A DNA stretch of 64,000 nucleotides from Bog-473 sp963717455 (GCA_963717455.1 OY970336.1:2666001-2730000); one strand, 5' to 3'. Positions 33,687 through 42,065 are shown, counted from the stretch's first letter. The notes: a model not told the origin generated them from the sequence alone. Numbers and translations: made by a program.

Positions 33687-35069
33687 TCAGCCGGCGTTGT
33701 CGGTGGGAGACGTCGTGGTCGAGGCTGGGGTCGTCGTCGTCGTGGTGGTGGTGGCGCCCGACCCGCTCCCACTGCCCGTCGACGAGGAACCCGATCCGGC
33801 GGTCGTCGTCGTGGTCGTCGCAGCCCCCGAGCTCGGGGCCGTGGTCGTGGTGGTGGCGGTCGCCGGCGGCGCGACGAACGGCACCGTTTCGCCGTGCATG
33901 GTGGCCAGACTCGCCGCCGGGGTGACGGACAGGTTGGTGCAGCCGCGCGCCGCGTTCCAGCTCTGGACGGCGTCCGCCGCGGGCGCACCGGTCAGCGGTT
34001 GGGGCAGCCCGGACAGGATCGTGGCGGGCCGGAACACGACATTCGTGATGTGGCGGCCCTCGGCTGTGACGATCAGGGACCCGCTGTCGGTCTCCGGTGG
34101 CGCGTCGTCGTAGAAGGCAAAGTTCCCGAGTCCGTAGTCGACGTACGCGCTGCCGAGGTAGCCGCCCCCGAGCAGCACATGGGCGTCTGCGCCGATCACG
34201 AGGTCGGCCCCGGCCTTCACGAGCTGCTGGGCGAGAGGCTCCTGTTGCGGGTTGGGGCAGGCCTGCGTCTCGGTGCCCCAGTGCACGTAGACGATCACGG
34301 TGTCGGCGGTCCGGCGCACCTGCTGCACTTCCCGCACGAGCTCCGTGGGGTCGATGGCCGAGGCGACACCGGGCTGCGAGCTGCCGGCGGTCCAGGTGCT
34401 GACAAGGTTGTCCGCGATGACCTGGGTCGCCGCGATGATCGCGATGCGCTGTCCGTTGATCGTGATGCGGTATGGGGTGAACGCTCCGGTCGCGTTGTTG
34501 CCGATCCCGATGATCGGGTAGCCGGCCTGGTGTGCGATGGTCAGGTTCTGCGACAGTCCCTGTGGCCCGCAGTCGAGGCCGTGGTCGTTGGCCTCGGTGA
34601 CGAGCGAGATCTTGGCGCTCTTGAGGGCCGTGATCGCCGTGGCCGGCGCGTCGAAGATGTAGGGCTTCGACTGAGGCTCCGGGCAGACGCTGTTGTTGGT
34701 GACCGCAGTCTCCAGGTTCACCATGCTCAGCTCGGAACCCGCGAAGAGCTGCGGGATCGTGTCACCGAGAGCGGTCGAGGGGTCCTTGGCGAGGTTCGTC
34801 CCGACGGCGCCCGCAAAGTGCACGTCGCCGCCGAAGCCCATGGTCACGGAGTGCCCGCTGCCCTTCCAGTCGGGATTCAGCGGCGAGTGCTTCGGGAAGT
34901 GCTCGGCGGCGACCGTGGCGTGCTGGGTCGTCGAGGTCGAGGTCGAGGTCGAGGTCGGCGCCTTGCCCGAGCCTCCCGAGAAGAAGGCGAGGTAGATCAG
35001 GATCAGGAGGAGGAGGGCACCCCCGACCGCGAACTGACGCCGCCGCCGCATGACCCTTCGTGAGACCAC
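33687..35069 (-). CDS. CapA-family (PgsA/CapA) metallophosphatase-like protein
   Basis: A 460-residue protein anchored by one N-terminal membrane segment (FAVGGALLLLILIYLAFFSGG, about residues 13-33). Family motifs are GFGGDVHFAG, LSMVNLETAVT, VTEANDHGLDCG (the NxHxxD site) and VIVYVHWGTE, then LVIGADAHVLLGG and DYGLGNFAFY. The fold is that of calcineurin-like phosphatases linked with poly-gamma-glutamate or capsule synthesis. The C-terminal 70 residues are Thr/Ser/Gly-rich low-complexity and probably lie in the wall. GTG 35069 is the first start; ATG 35051 would begin with MRRRRQFAVGG. The gene is alone. Confidence 0.88.
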   Translation of the reverse strand: MVSRRVMRRRRQFAVGGALLLLILIYLAFFSGGSGKAPTSTSTSTSTTQHATVAAEHFPKHSPLNPDWKGSGHSVTMGFGGDVHFAGAVGTNLAKDPSTALGDTIPQLFAGSELSMVNLETAVTNNSVCPEPQSKPYIFDAPATAITALKSAKISLVTEANDHGLDCGPQGLSQNLTIAHQAGYPIIGIGNNATGAFTPYRITINGQRIAIIAATQVIADNLVSTWTAGSSQPGVASAIDPTELVREVQQVRRTADTVIVYVHWGTETQACPNPQQEPLAQQLVKAGADLVIGADAHVLLGGGYLGSAYVDYGLGNFAFYDDAPPETDSGSLIVTAEGRHITNVVFRPATILSGLPQPLTGAPAADAVQSWNAARGCTNLSVTPAASLATMHGETVPFVAPPATATTTTTAPSSGAATTTTTTAGSGSSSTGSGSGSGATTTTTTTTPASTTTSPTDNAG

Positions 35070-35155
35070 GGGGGCACTATGTCACACGTTTCGGTGGGAG
35101 CCCCGGGCGGGAGGGTCCCTGACCAGCAACTTCGCGCGCCTGGCGCGACTATCGG

Positions 35156-35713
35156 CTAGGCCGCCCAGAGCGATTCCCAATGGGCCGCCAGGGACGCGAC
35201 GAGGCCCGTGCACCCTGCGGCGATCATGTCGCGGCACTCGTCGAACACCACGTCGTCCCCGTAGAAGGGGTCGGGCACGTCTGCGGCGGCGCCGGCGGCG
35301 GGATCGAAGGCACGCAGGAGCGCCAGGCGGCCCGGGTCGGCACCGAGGCCCCGCAGCGTCTGCTGGTGGCGGCGGTCGAGCGCCACCATGAGGTCGATCC
35401 GTCCCAGCTGCGAGGGCATGAACTGGCGGGCGACGTGCCGGTGGTCCGGGTAGCCGGCCCGGACCAGAGTGGCCGATGCGAGGTCGTGCATCGGTTCACC
35501 CTCGTGCCAGGGGCCGGTGCCGGCACTGCGCACCTCGAGGTGGTTGCTGAGCGTTGTGCCGTCGCCGAGATCGGTGGACGCCGCCAGCGAGCGGGTGATG
35601 ACCTCGGCCATGGGGGAGCGGCAGATGTTCCCGGTGCAGACGAAGACGATGCGGTAGGGACGGTTCCCGATCGGGTCCGGGGGGACAACGAGATTGGGCA
35701 TGGAGGCGCTCAC
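35156..35713 (-). CDS. Low-molecular-weight protein tyrosine phosphatase
   Basis: A 185-residue phosphatase with the P-loop FVCTGNICRSPMAE at about residues 23-36 (Cys nucleophile and Arg) and the general acid in VPDPFYGDD near 148. RSAGTGPW and RIDLMVALDRRH are family blocks. It starts at GTG 35713, overlapping the acyl-CoA synthetase stop by four bases, so the two are translated together; an ATG at 35701 is an alternative. It could equally be described as an arsenate-reductase-like LMW-PTP, but no ars genes are nearby. Confidence 0.9.
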   Translation of the reverse strand: MSASMPNLVVPPDPIGNRPYRIVFVCTGNICRSPMAEVITRSLAASTDLGDGTTLSNHLEVRSAGTGPWHEGEPMHDLASATLVRAGYPDHRHVARQFMPSQLGRIDLMVALDRRHQQTLRGLGADPGRLALLRAFDPAAGAAADVPDPFYGDDVVFDECRDMIAAGCTGLVASLAAHWESLWAA

Positions 35714-37272
35714 ACCTCCGCGTATTCGTCGCGCAGCGACTTCTTCACGATCTTCCCGGTTCCCGCCCGTGGCCAGTCCGCGCGGATCTCGAGCTGTTCA
35801 GGGATCTTCTGGGTCATGAGGCCCGCGTCGCGGCAGAAGGTGACGATGTCGGAGAGCTTGAGCCCGTCCGCGCCCTCGGCGAGCTGCACCACGGCGCACA
35901 CGCGCTCACCCCGTTCCGGGTCGGGCAGCCCGATCACCGCCACCTCGATGACCTTGGGGTGGGTGTAGAGCAGGTCCTCGATCTCCTTGGCGCTGATGTT
36001 CTCGCCCTTGCGGACGATGACGTCCTTCAGGCGGCCGGTCAGCGTCAGGTGACCGTCGGCCCTGAGCCGGCCCAGGTCGCCGGTCCGGAAGAACCCGTCC
36101 TCGTCGAAGGCTTCCTCGGTGAGCGAGGGATCGGTGTAGCCGTGGAACACCATGGGGCCCCTGACCCGCACCTCCCCCTCCTCGTCGGGCCCGGCCACGC
36201 GGCCGTCGAGGGTGACGATGCGGACCTCTGCGCCCTCCACGGGCTTGCCGTCGGTGTTGGCCAGTTGCTCGTCGGTGTCGTGCGGCGAGCCGTTGGAGAT
36301 CATCGGCACCTCGGTCATGCCGTAGCCGTGGACGACGCCGCGCCCGCCGATCTCGTCGCGCACCTCGAAGTGGATCTCGGGCGGCTTCGCCGCACCTCCG
36401 CCGGACATGAGCCGCAGCGCGGGGAGGATGGGGTCGTCGGGCGTCTTGCGTTGCTCGGCGAGGTAGGCGACGTAGAAGGCAGTGCTGCCGCCCACCATCG
36501 TGGCGCCGTACTTGCGGAAAATGGGCAGCACGTCGGGCGCCGAGAAGGCCTCGACCAGGATGGCCGGGAAACCGAAGGAGAGCATGGTCACCAGGTAGTC
36601 GGGCCCCGCGATGTGAGCGAAGGGGAACGCGATGGAGCCGACGTCGTCGGGCCCCATATCGAGGGCGCGCGCCAGTCCCCAGCCGCCGGCGATCAACGTC
36701 TGGTCGGTGTGTTGCACGCCTTTCGGATCGGCGGTGGAACCCGACGTGTAGTAGATCCAGCGGACCGGGGCAGCGTCCGGTGTGGTCCCCGGTGGCGGTG
36801 GGGGCAGCACGGCGGGGTCGGCTTCCGGAAGAATCTCCTCGAGGTTGAGGATGGCCGGATGGGTGGGGGCGTCGGCCAGGGCGCGCTCGGCGATGGCGGT
36901 GAAGTCGGTGTCCCGCCAGGTGCCGGGGATGACGAAGAGAGAGGCGCCGGTCTGGCGGAGCGCGAAGCCCACCTCACGCTCGCGATAGAGGTGGATGATC
37001 GGGTTCTGGACCGCGCCGAGGCGGGACAACGCAATGGAGAGGACGACCGTGTCGATGCGGGTGGGGAGCTGCCATGACACGACCGAGCCGGTGGTCACGC
37101 CCATGCCGTGCAGGCCGCCAGCCACCCGTTCGGCCCGGTCACGGAACTGGCCGAAGGTCACTGTCTCGCCGTCGGCCGCGATGAGCATGGGGTGATCGGG
37201 CGACGCCTGGGCCCGGCGGTCGACGAGCTCCCACATGGTGCGGGCGTCGGTGAGTATCTCGCTCGTGCTCAT
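35710..37272 (-). CDS. Acyl-CoA synthetase (AMP-forming)
   Basis: A 520-residue adenylate-forming enzyme of the cyclohexanecarboxylate-CoA ligase or fatty acyl-CoA ligase subgroup. The P-loop is IYYTSGSTADPKGVQHT at about residues 180-196, motif A4-A5 reads VHGYGMTEVPM, the ATP motif is FFRTGDLGRL and the hinge region is LTGRLKDVIVRKGENISAKEIEDLL with the catalytic Lys near the end in GTGKIVKKSLR. The ATG at 37272 has AAAGGAGAG just upstream. The frame extends to 37353 without conservation. It is joined to a downstream LMW-PTP by a GTGA overlap, an unusual partner. Confidence 0.92.
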   Translation of the reverse strand: MSTSEILTDARTMWELVDRRAQASPDHPMLIAADGETVTFGQFRDRAERVAGGLHGMGVTTGSVVSWQLPTRIDTVVLSIALSRLGAVQNPIIHLYREREVGFALRQTGASLFVIPGTWRDTDFTAIAERALADAPTHPAILNLEEILPEADPAVLPPPPPGTTPDAAPVRWIYYTSGSTADPKGVQHTDQTLIAGGWGLARALDMGPDDVGSIAFPFAHIAGPDYLVTMLSFGFPAILVEAFSAPDVLPIFRKYGATMVGGSTAFYVAYLAEQRKTPDDPILPALRLMSGGGAAKPPEIHFEVRDEIGGRGVVHGYGMTEVPMISNGSPHDTDEQLANTDGKPVEGAEVRIVTLDGRVAGPDEEGEVRVRGPMVFHGYTDPSLTEEAFDEDGFFRTGDLGRLRADGHLTLTGRLKDVIVRKGENISAKEIEDLLYTHPKVIEVAVIGLPDPERGERVCAVVQLAEGADGLKLSDIVTFCRDAGLMTQKIPEQLEIRADWPRAGTGKIVKKSLRDEYAEV

Positions 37273-37421
37273 GACTCTCCTTTCGGGAACACTCTCATAG
37301 CAGGTGGTGGCGGGTGCAGTGCTCGGCGTGACGGGAGGCGGATGTGTGCGCACGCAGGTTGGGGGGCGATGGGTGGCGCCAGGGTGCCGCGCCGAGGGCG
37401 GCCAGCGGGCAGAATGGCCTC

Positions 37422-37688
37422 GTGGCGAAGCGTCCCGTGCACAGCGACCCTCTCGAGCACGATGGCGACGGCGGCAAGCCCGTCGACCGCCGGCACCAGG
37501 CCACCCTGGTCGGGGTCGCAGTGGCGGTCGTCTTGCTGGCCTGGTTCGTACTGGCCAACCTGAAGCGGGTAAGGATCGACTTCTGGGTCTTCCACCGCGA
37601 CGCGCCGCTGATACTGGTGATCGTCATCTCGGGCCTGCTCGGCGCCCTGATCACCGCCCTGATCATGCGCCGCAAGCCCACGGAGTAG
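37422..37688 (+). CDS. LapA-domain (DUF1049) small membrane protein
   Basis: An 88-residue protein with two membrane segments, TLVGVAVAVVLLAWFVLAN and APLILVIVISGLLGALITALIM, separated by LKRVRIDFWVFHRD, the pattern of LapA/YciS-like DUF1049 proteins. The C-terminal MRRKPTE is basic. It starts at GTG 37422 (the frame opens at 37344 but the added part is unconserved). Family members affect envelope lipid or LPS assembly in Gram-negatives; the role in actinobacteria is unclear. A GC hairpin follows the stop. Confidence 0.75.
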   Translation: MAKRPVHSDPLEHDGDGGKPVDRRHQATLVGVAVAVVLLAWFVLANLKRVRIDFWVFHRDAPLILVIVISGLLGALITALIMRRKPTE

Positions 37689-37690
37689 CC

Positions 37691-37707
37691 CCGGCACCGT
37701 GTGCCGG
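37691..37707 (+). terminator. GC hairpin after the LapA-domain gene
   Basis: CCGGCAC-CGT-GTGCCGG is a perfect 7-bp stem with a 3-base loop, two bases after the stop codon of the LapA-domain gene. A T-run is absent, as is usual for actinobacterial intrinsic terminator candidates. The remaining gap to 37969 shows nothing else recognisable. Confidence 0.45.
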
Positions 37708-37969
37708 CGGGCGGTGCCCGGCCTCGGTCCGGGGTGCCGGCGGTCGGGTCCTTGGCTTCCGGGAGTGGGTGGCCAGCCTGAGCTGGGCCCGAAGGCCCCG
37801 TGACAACTTCGCCACCGCGTCCGGGTGGCGCCGATCCGGTTCTAAGCTGCGGGGTGGTGGAGACCGCCTCACGGGCAGGAACGAACGGGGACATCCTCAT
37901 TGTCCGCGCCGTCCGGGCGTGCCAACATGGGGCGCAGATGGATGTGGAGATCCCAGGGGGCAGGTTGTA

Positions 37970-38374
37970 GTGCCGCTTTCCGACCACGAACAGCGAATTC
38001 TGGCCGAGCTCGAGGAGTCATTGGTCCGCCAGGACCCCGAGTTCGCCGAGCGGGTCAGGTCGGAGACCGTCTACCGGCACGCGGGCCGCTACTGCAAGTG
38101 GGCCGCCGTGACCTTCGTGCTCGGCGTGGTCATCCTCGTCGCCTTCTACAGCAAGTCGGTCATCGCAGGCTTCGTCGGCGTCATCATCATGTTCGCTTCG
38201 GCCGTCTGGTTCGAGCGGAACCTCCGTCGCATGGGCCGGGCCGGCTGGCACGACTTCACGCGGGCGAAGGATGGCGAGCAGGCGAAGTCGGCGGGTGCGT
38301 CAAACGGTATCGAGGGCGCGGTGAGCGATGCCCGCGACTGGTTCCGGTCGCGCTTCCACCGGCGCGAGGACTGA
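37970..38374 (+). CDS. DUF3040 membrane protein
   Basis: A 134-residue protein with the DUF3040 start VPLSDHEQRILAELEESLVRQDPEFAERV and two membrane segments, AAVTFVLGVVILVAFYSKS (about 44-62) and GFVGVIIMFASAVWF (about 67-81). It is a small actinobacterial family often found close to mraZ, as here. Start GTG 37970 with GGGGG about 11 bases upstream. The C-terminus is charged and ends near FRSRFHRRED. Function is unknown, though its position suggests envelope or division work. Confidence 0.85.
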   Translation: MPLSDHEQRILAELEESLVRQDPEFAERVRSETVYRHAGRYCKWAAVTFVLGVVILVAFYSKSVIAGFVGVIIMFASAVWFERNLRRMGRAGWHDFTRAKDGEQAKSAGASNGIEGAVSDARDWFRSRFHRRED

Positions 38375-38451
38375 GCATCCCACCGCGTTGCACGCGGCCC
38401 CGCTGAGCCGCGGCAGCCCGACCACGAGGATGACGAGGTAGTCCCGGTCCT

Positions 38452-39393
38452 GTGGCAGACCTCGCACTGGCCGTCGACATCGGCGGCACCAAGATGGCAG
38501 CTGGGCTCGTTGCGTTGGACGGTTCCCTGGTCGAACGGGCGATGCAGCCGACCCGGACGTGGTCGGGCCCTGAGGGCGATGGTGGAGGCGACGGCAACGG
38601 GGCGGGGGATCGAGAGGGTGGCGCCGACGCCGCCGACTTGCTGTGGGGTGACCTGGCGGACTTGGTGAAGCGGGTCACCGCCGCCGCCGCCGGCGGAGAC
38701 CGGGTCATTGTGTGCGGGGCGGGGTGTGGCGGCCCGATGAGCCCGGGGGGCGACGAGGTGTCGCCGTTGAACATCGAGGCGTGGCGGTCGTTTCCCCTGC
38801 GCGCCCGCCTCTCCGAGCTGACCGGACTGCCGACCTTCGTGGACAACGACGCCAAGGCGCTCGCGCTCGGTGAAGGTTGGGTCGGAGCGGCCGCGGGGTG
38901 CCCCGACTACATCGCGATGGTGGTGTCGACCGGCGTGGGCGGCGGCATCGTGCTCGATGGCCGATTGCTCGGCGGACGACTCGGCAACGCGGGCCACGTG
39001 GGCCATGTCATCGTCGAGCCCGCCGGGAGGGTGTGCCACTGCGGCGCCCGTGGGTGCCTGGAGGCGGAGGCGTCCGGGACGGCGCTGGCCGCCATCACTG
39101 GTCAGCCGGCGCGACTCGCGCCTGCCGTCGTGGTGGTGCGCGCCGGGACGCTCGTGGGCCGGGCCATCGCGTCGGTGGCCAACCTCCTCGACCTGCCGCT
39201 CGCCGTGGTGAGCGGATCGGTGGCGCTGGGGTTCGGTGCCCCTTTCTTCGCAGCGGCCCAAGCCGAGATGGATCGTCTGTGCCGGCTCGAATTCGCGCGT
39301 GGTGCCCGAGTGGTGCCCGGCGGGTTGGGCGACCGCGGGCCCCTGATCGGGGCCGCCCGGGTTGGCTTGTTCGGGTTGGGTGTGACGTCGTGA
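38452..39393 (+). CDS. ROK-family sugar kinase
   Basis: A 313-residue ROK protein, probably a glucokinase or related hexose kinase. The ATP loop is LAVDIGGTKMAAGL, the catalytic Asp is in TFVDNDAKALALGEGW, VSTGVGGGIVLDG follows, and the zinc site is GHVGHVIVEPAGRVCHCGARGCLEAEASG (three Cys plus the His). There is no N-terminal DNA-binding domain, so it is a kinase and not a repressor. A low-complexity Gly/Asp insertion lies at about residues 40-60. Start GTG 38452. Its stop overlaps the next gene (GTGA). Confidence 0.9.
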   Translation: MADLALAVDIGGTKMAAGLVALDGSLVERAMQPTRTWSGPEGDGGGDGNGAGDREGGADAADLLWGDLADLVKRVTAAAAGGDRVIVCGAGCGGPMSPGGDEVSPLNIEAWRSFPLRARLSELTGLPTFVDNDAKALALGEGWVGAAAGCPDYIAMVVSTGVGGGIVLDGRLLGGRLGNAGHVGHVIVEPAGRVCHCGARGCLEAEASGTALAAITGQPARLAPAVVVVRAGTLVGRAIASVANLLDLPLAVVSGSVALGFGAPFFAAAQAEMDRLCRLEFARGARVVPGGLGDRGPLIGAARVGLFGLGVTS

Positions 39394-39719
39394 GCGGCGT
39401 GGCGAATGCGGATGCATGGGGGACGGGATCGGGCTCGGGCTCGGGCTCTCGAGCCCGGTGGGGGAGGGATGCCGTCGTCGTGGCGCGGGCCGTGCTGCCC
39501 CACCCCTCCTTGTGGTGGGCCTCTGCCGGCGCGCTGCGGCGGTTGGCGCGGCGAGGGTGGTGGCACCGCGCTCCTTTCGTGCCGCTGCCCGGGGAGGCGT
39601 ACTGGCGGTTCAGGGTCGTCACGGCCTATGGCGGGGACGGGGAGACCGAGGTGCTGACCCCGTCCGACGTCGTGGCTTACCTCCGGTGGTGTCAGAGGTC
39701 ACGTCCCCGCCGCGGATAG
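39390..39719 (+). CDS. Small conserved actinobacterial protein, unrecognised
   Basis: A 109-residue protein translated from GTG 39390, overlapping the ROK stop as GTGA. After a Gly/Ser-rich head (GTGSGSGSGSRARWG) the body reads WWHRAPFVPLPGEAYWRFRVVTAYGG and LTPSDVVAYLRWCQ, a pattern I associate with a small actinobacterial family near ROK and HNH genes. No domain or function can be named. It ends 12 bases before the HNH gene. The Gly/Ser head is encoded by GGGCTC-type repeats. Confidence 0.7.
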   Translation: MSGVANADAWGTGSGSGSGSRARWGRDAVVVARAVLPHPSLWWASAGALRRLARRGWWHRAPFVPLPGEAYWRFRVVTAYGGDGETEVLTPSDVVAYLRWCQRSRPRRG

Positions 39720-39731
39720 CCTCTCTGGGGT

Positions 39732-40238
39732 ATGGAGCGGGTGCTCCTCCTCAACGCGACCTATGAGCCGCTGGCCCTCGTCTCCGATCGTCGTGCCGTC
39801 GTTCTCATGATTGCGGGCCGTGCCGAGGCGGTTGCCGTCCGTGACGACTGCAAGGTCTTCCACTCCGCGAGGCTCGAGATCGAGGTGCCTTCGATCGTGC
39901 GCCTCTCACACATGGTGCGCATCCCGAGGTGGGCGCGCACGCCGCCCGTCACGCGGCGGTCCGTCCTGCGTCGGGACGGAGGCCTGTGCGTCTACTGCTC
40001 CCAGCCGGCTGACACCATCGACCACGTGATCCCGCGCAGCCGCGGGGGCACGCACGACTGGTTCAACGTCGTCGCCGCCTGCAAGCGGGACAATCTCGTC
40101 AAGGCTGATCAATTGCTCTCCGAGTTGGGTTGGACGCTCCGGGTCAAGCCCGCTCCTCCCGACGGGCACCTGTGGCGGCTGCGCCACCTCTCTGACGTGG
40201 ACCCGCTGTGGGAGCCGTATCTGGCGGCAGCCTCCTGA
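39732..40238 (+). CDS. HNH endonuclease
   Basis: A 168-residue HNH nuclease of the RRXRR/HNH type seen in many actinobacteria. After the N-terminal RVLLLNATYEPLALVSDRRAV the core is RRDGGLCVYCSQPADTIDHVIPRSRGGTHDWFNVVAACKRDN in pieces: zinc-binding CxxC (about 92-95) with a further Cys later, catalytic His in IDHV and Asn/His of the metal site. The ATG at 39732 is clear. It is transcribed with the genes before it and overlaps or abuts the lipoate-ligase-like reading frame. The cellular role is unknown. Confidence 0.88.
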   Translation: MERVLLLNATYEPLALVSDRRAVVLMIAGRAEAVAVRDDCKVFHSARLEIEVPSIVRLSHMVRIPRWARTPPVTRRSVLRRDGGLCVYCSQPADTIDHVIPRSRGGTHDWFNVVAACKRDNLVKADQLLSELGWTLRVKPAPPDGHLWRLRHLSDVDPLWEPYLAAAS

Positions 40239-40240
40239 GG

Positions 40241-40919
40241 TTGTCCTCGTCACAGCAACTCTTCGACGTCGAGCAGTTCCGATCCGAGCCACGACGGGTG
40301 GCGCTGGCGCGTGAGATCACGGGCCCGACCCTGGTGCTCGGCAGCACGCAGCCCACGGACCTGGTGGACGCCCTCGCGATGCGACAGCGCGGTGTGGAGC
40401 TGGCCCGCCGGCGCGGCGGGGGAGGAGCGGTGTACCTCGAGCCGGCCCGCCAGCTCTGGCTGGACGCTTGGATCCCGAGGGACGACCCACTGTGGGTCGC
40501 CGACGTCTCCTTCGCCGCTGAGTGGGTGGGTGCATGGTGGGTGGATGTCCTGGCCCGTCGGGGACAGCAGGGTTTCGACGTGCACCGCGGCCGCTCCGTA
40601 CCCGGGGAATTCGGCGAGATGGTGTGTTTCGCTGGTCGTGGGCCCGGCGAGGTGTTCCATACGGCGAGGAAGGTGGTCGGTCTCTCCCAGTGGCGAGCGC
40701 GGCGAGGGCGCGCTGTTCTCCTCGTGTGCCTACCTGCAGTGGGATCCACGTCCATTGCTGGAGCTCCTGTACGTGGACGAGCATGCTCAGGAGGAGCTCG
40801 GCCGGGGCGTGATGCAGACAGCAGTCGGCCTGGGCGAGCTCGAGCCGGCGGTCGCTGACCTGGGCGGCGTGCGAGACGATCTGCTCGGATCGTTCCGGTC
40901 TTGGGGTGGCGCCGGGTAG
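40241..40919 (+). pseudogene. Lipoate-protein-ligase-like gene with a single-base frameshift
   Basis: Two reading frames together encode a protein of about 226 residues of the LplA/BPL fold. The first frame carries SSQQLFDVEQF, TLVLGSTQP, RRRGGGGAVYLEPARQLW (the RR-GGGAVY lipoate-binding motif) and EVFHTARKVVGLSQWR. At about 40703 homology shifts into the +1 frame, which continues ALFSSCAYLQWDPRPLLELL and ends at 40919. One extra base in CGCGGCGAGG around 40693-40703 explains the shift. Either the base is an assembly error or the gene is recently broken; both halves look otherwise intact. The start is TTG 40241 just after the HNH stop, or GTG 40208. Confidence 0.7.
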
Positions 40920-40982
40920 CGGCGCACCCCACACCACCCCACTGCCGCACCCACTCCACGCTTCACCGGTGCTCCGATTGGG

Positions 40983-41031
40983 CCTCCTCTCCCTCTCCTC
41001 CTCTCCCTCCCGTCTCCCTCCCGTCCCCTCC
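40983..41031 (+). repeat. Polypyrimidine tract
   Basis: A 49-base run of C and T interrupted by only two G bases, built from CTCC and CCCT units (29 pure pyrimidines at 40983-41011). It lies in the non-coding gap before the division cluster. Such mirror-like tracts can form triplex DNA or pause polymerases; no function is known here. Confidence 0.75.
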
Positions 41032-41314
41032 GTCAGGGCACCGTGCCCGCTCGCTGAACTCCGATCGCGAGCCCCGAGGTCTCGCCTTCCCCGCATTCGC
41101 TCCCGGTCGGGGTCGGGTGAGAACGGTCCCAAGACCGACCTATCGGGAGCAGCAGTTCGATCCGGGCGGAGCCGGCGCCGGCCGCTTTGAGGGCGGTCGA
41201 GGGGTGAGCGGCTCCCAGCGCGGCTGGATGCGCGAGTCGAAGCGATTCCGGCGCGGAGACCTGGAGGCAGGGGAGCGGCGGGGTTGCGTTTGGGTTGCCT
41301 GGGGTGTGTGATGG

Positions 41315-41343
41315 TTGTGTAGTGGAGGGAAATGGCGTAAAGT
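41315..41343 (+). promoter_or_regulatory. Probable mraZ promoter
   Basis: TTGTGT (41315-41320) and TAAAGT (41338-41343) are separated by exactly 17 bases. Transcription would begin near 41350, about 60 bases before the mraZ start. The promoter lies inside the MraZ-type repeat array. Confidence 0.5.
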
Positions 41344-41355
41344 GGTTCGAAATGG
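41321..41355 (+). promoter_or_regulatory. MraZ-type operator: four A(A/G)TGG direct repeats at 10-base spacing
   Basis: AGTGG, AATGG, AGTGG and AATGG begin at 41321, 41331, 41341 and 41351. The full units are AGTGGAGGGA, AATGGCGTAA, AGTGGTTCGA and AATGGTGTAA. MraZ is known to bind TGGG-type direct repeats with a 10-base period upstream of its own gene in Escherichia coli, and AAAGTG repeats in mycoplasmas. The array covers the spacer and -10 of the promoter, as expected for autorepression. Confidence 0.75.
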
Positions 41356-41409
41356 TGTAACCGGGCGTCAAAGGACGCAAACCAGGGAGCGTCGTGGGAG
41401 ATACGGCTG

Positions 41410-41829
41410 GTGGCAGGCTTCGTCGGGAGGTACGAGCACTCGCTCGACACGAAGGGCAGGGTGATCCTGCCCGCGAAGTTCCGCGGCCAATTCGAACGGG
41501 GCGGCTACCTCACCCAGAACTCGGAGGGATGCCTCGCACTCTGGACGCCCGGGGAGTTCGAGCGGCAGATGGCGGCGATGCAGGAGCGGGCCGACGCCGG
41601 GCGCTCCGATCGGAACCGGGCGCGTATCTGGGCTTCGAACTCGGCCGAGGTGGAGATCGATCGCCAGGGTCGGATGCCGATTCCGGCGCACCTACGGTCC
41701 TTCGCCGGGCTGGATTCCGAAGTGCTCGTCCACGGCGCCATCGACCGGGTGGAGTTGTGGAACCCGGCGGCCTGGGCCGAGCGGGTGCTGCCCGAGGAGA
41801 GCTGGCTCCTCGAGGACGACGGGGCGTAG
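41410..41829 (+). CDS. mraZ: Transcriptional regulator MraZ
   Basis: A 139-residue protein with two SpoVT-AbrB-like halves. The first conserved motif is HSLDTKGRVILPAKFR at about residues 10-25 and the second is EIDRQGRMPIPAHLRSFAGL near 78-97, i.e. the two DxKGR-type motifs of MraZ. It forms ring oligomers that bind direct repeats upstream of the dcw cluster. Start GTG 41410 with GGGAG nine bases before. The four-repeat array immediately upstream is its likely target. The next gene begins 236 bases later, an unusually long gap for this junction. Confidence 0.95.
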   Translation: MAGFVGRYEHSLDTKGRVILPAKFRGQFERGGYLTQNSEGCLALWTPGEFERQMAAMQERADAGRSDRNRARIWASNSAEVEIDRQGRMPIPAHLRSFAGLDSEVLVHGAIDRVELWNPAAWAERVLPEESWLLEDDGA

Positions 41830-42065
41830 CGAAAGATCGACGGGAACCGGCAAGACAGGCAGCAGGGACACCGAGAGAAAGGACAAGCAAAGGGACGGCG
41901 ACAGAGAACACAGACGGAACGCACGAAGGCACAAAGACACCCCAGCGAACGCACTGGACCATGTGCAGCCCCTCGACCGGCACGCGGGAAGGCCACTCCA
42001 CCCGCTTCCGCGCTGGTCGTACGGATCTCCACCTCCCTCTCGACCCACCGGCCGGGGGGCTGCAG
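41830..42065 (+). other. Purine-rich gap between mraZ and rsmH
   Basis: The 236 bases hold no gene. The first 130 are unusually purine-rich and A-rich for this genome (for example GACAGGCAGCAGGGACACCG and GAGAGAAAGGACAAGCAAAG), then normal GC-rich sequence returns before the rsmH start. It may be an unstructured mRNA spacer; no promoter is clear. Confidence 0.5.

Larger units (their letters stand above)
40920..41409. other. 490-base gap upstream of mraZ: pyrimidine tract and regulatory region
   Basis: No convincing gene is present. A 136-codon open frame (40901-41311) is low-complexity and unconserved. A polypyrimidine tract covers 40983-41031. The last 100 bases hold a promoter and the repeat array of the likely MraZ operator. 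Confidence 0.7.

Noticed and set aside
38452..39393. ROK transcriptional repressor
   Set aside because: No N-terminal helix-turn-helix; the protein begins directly with the ATP-binding loop, so it is a kinase.
40901..41311. 136-codon plus-strand frame upstream of mraZ
   Set aside because: Low complexity, spans the polypyrimidine tract, and has no ribosome binding site or recognisable segment.
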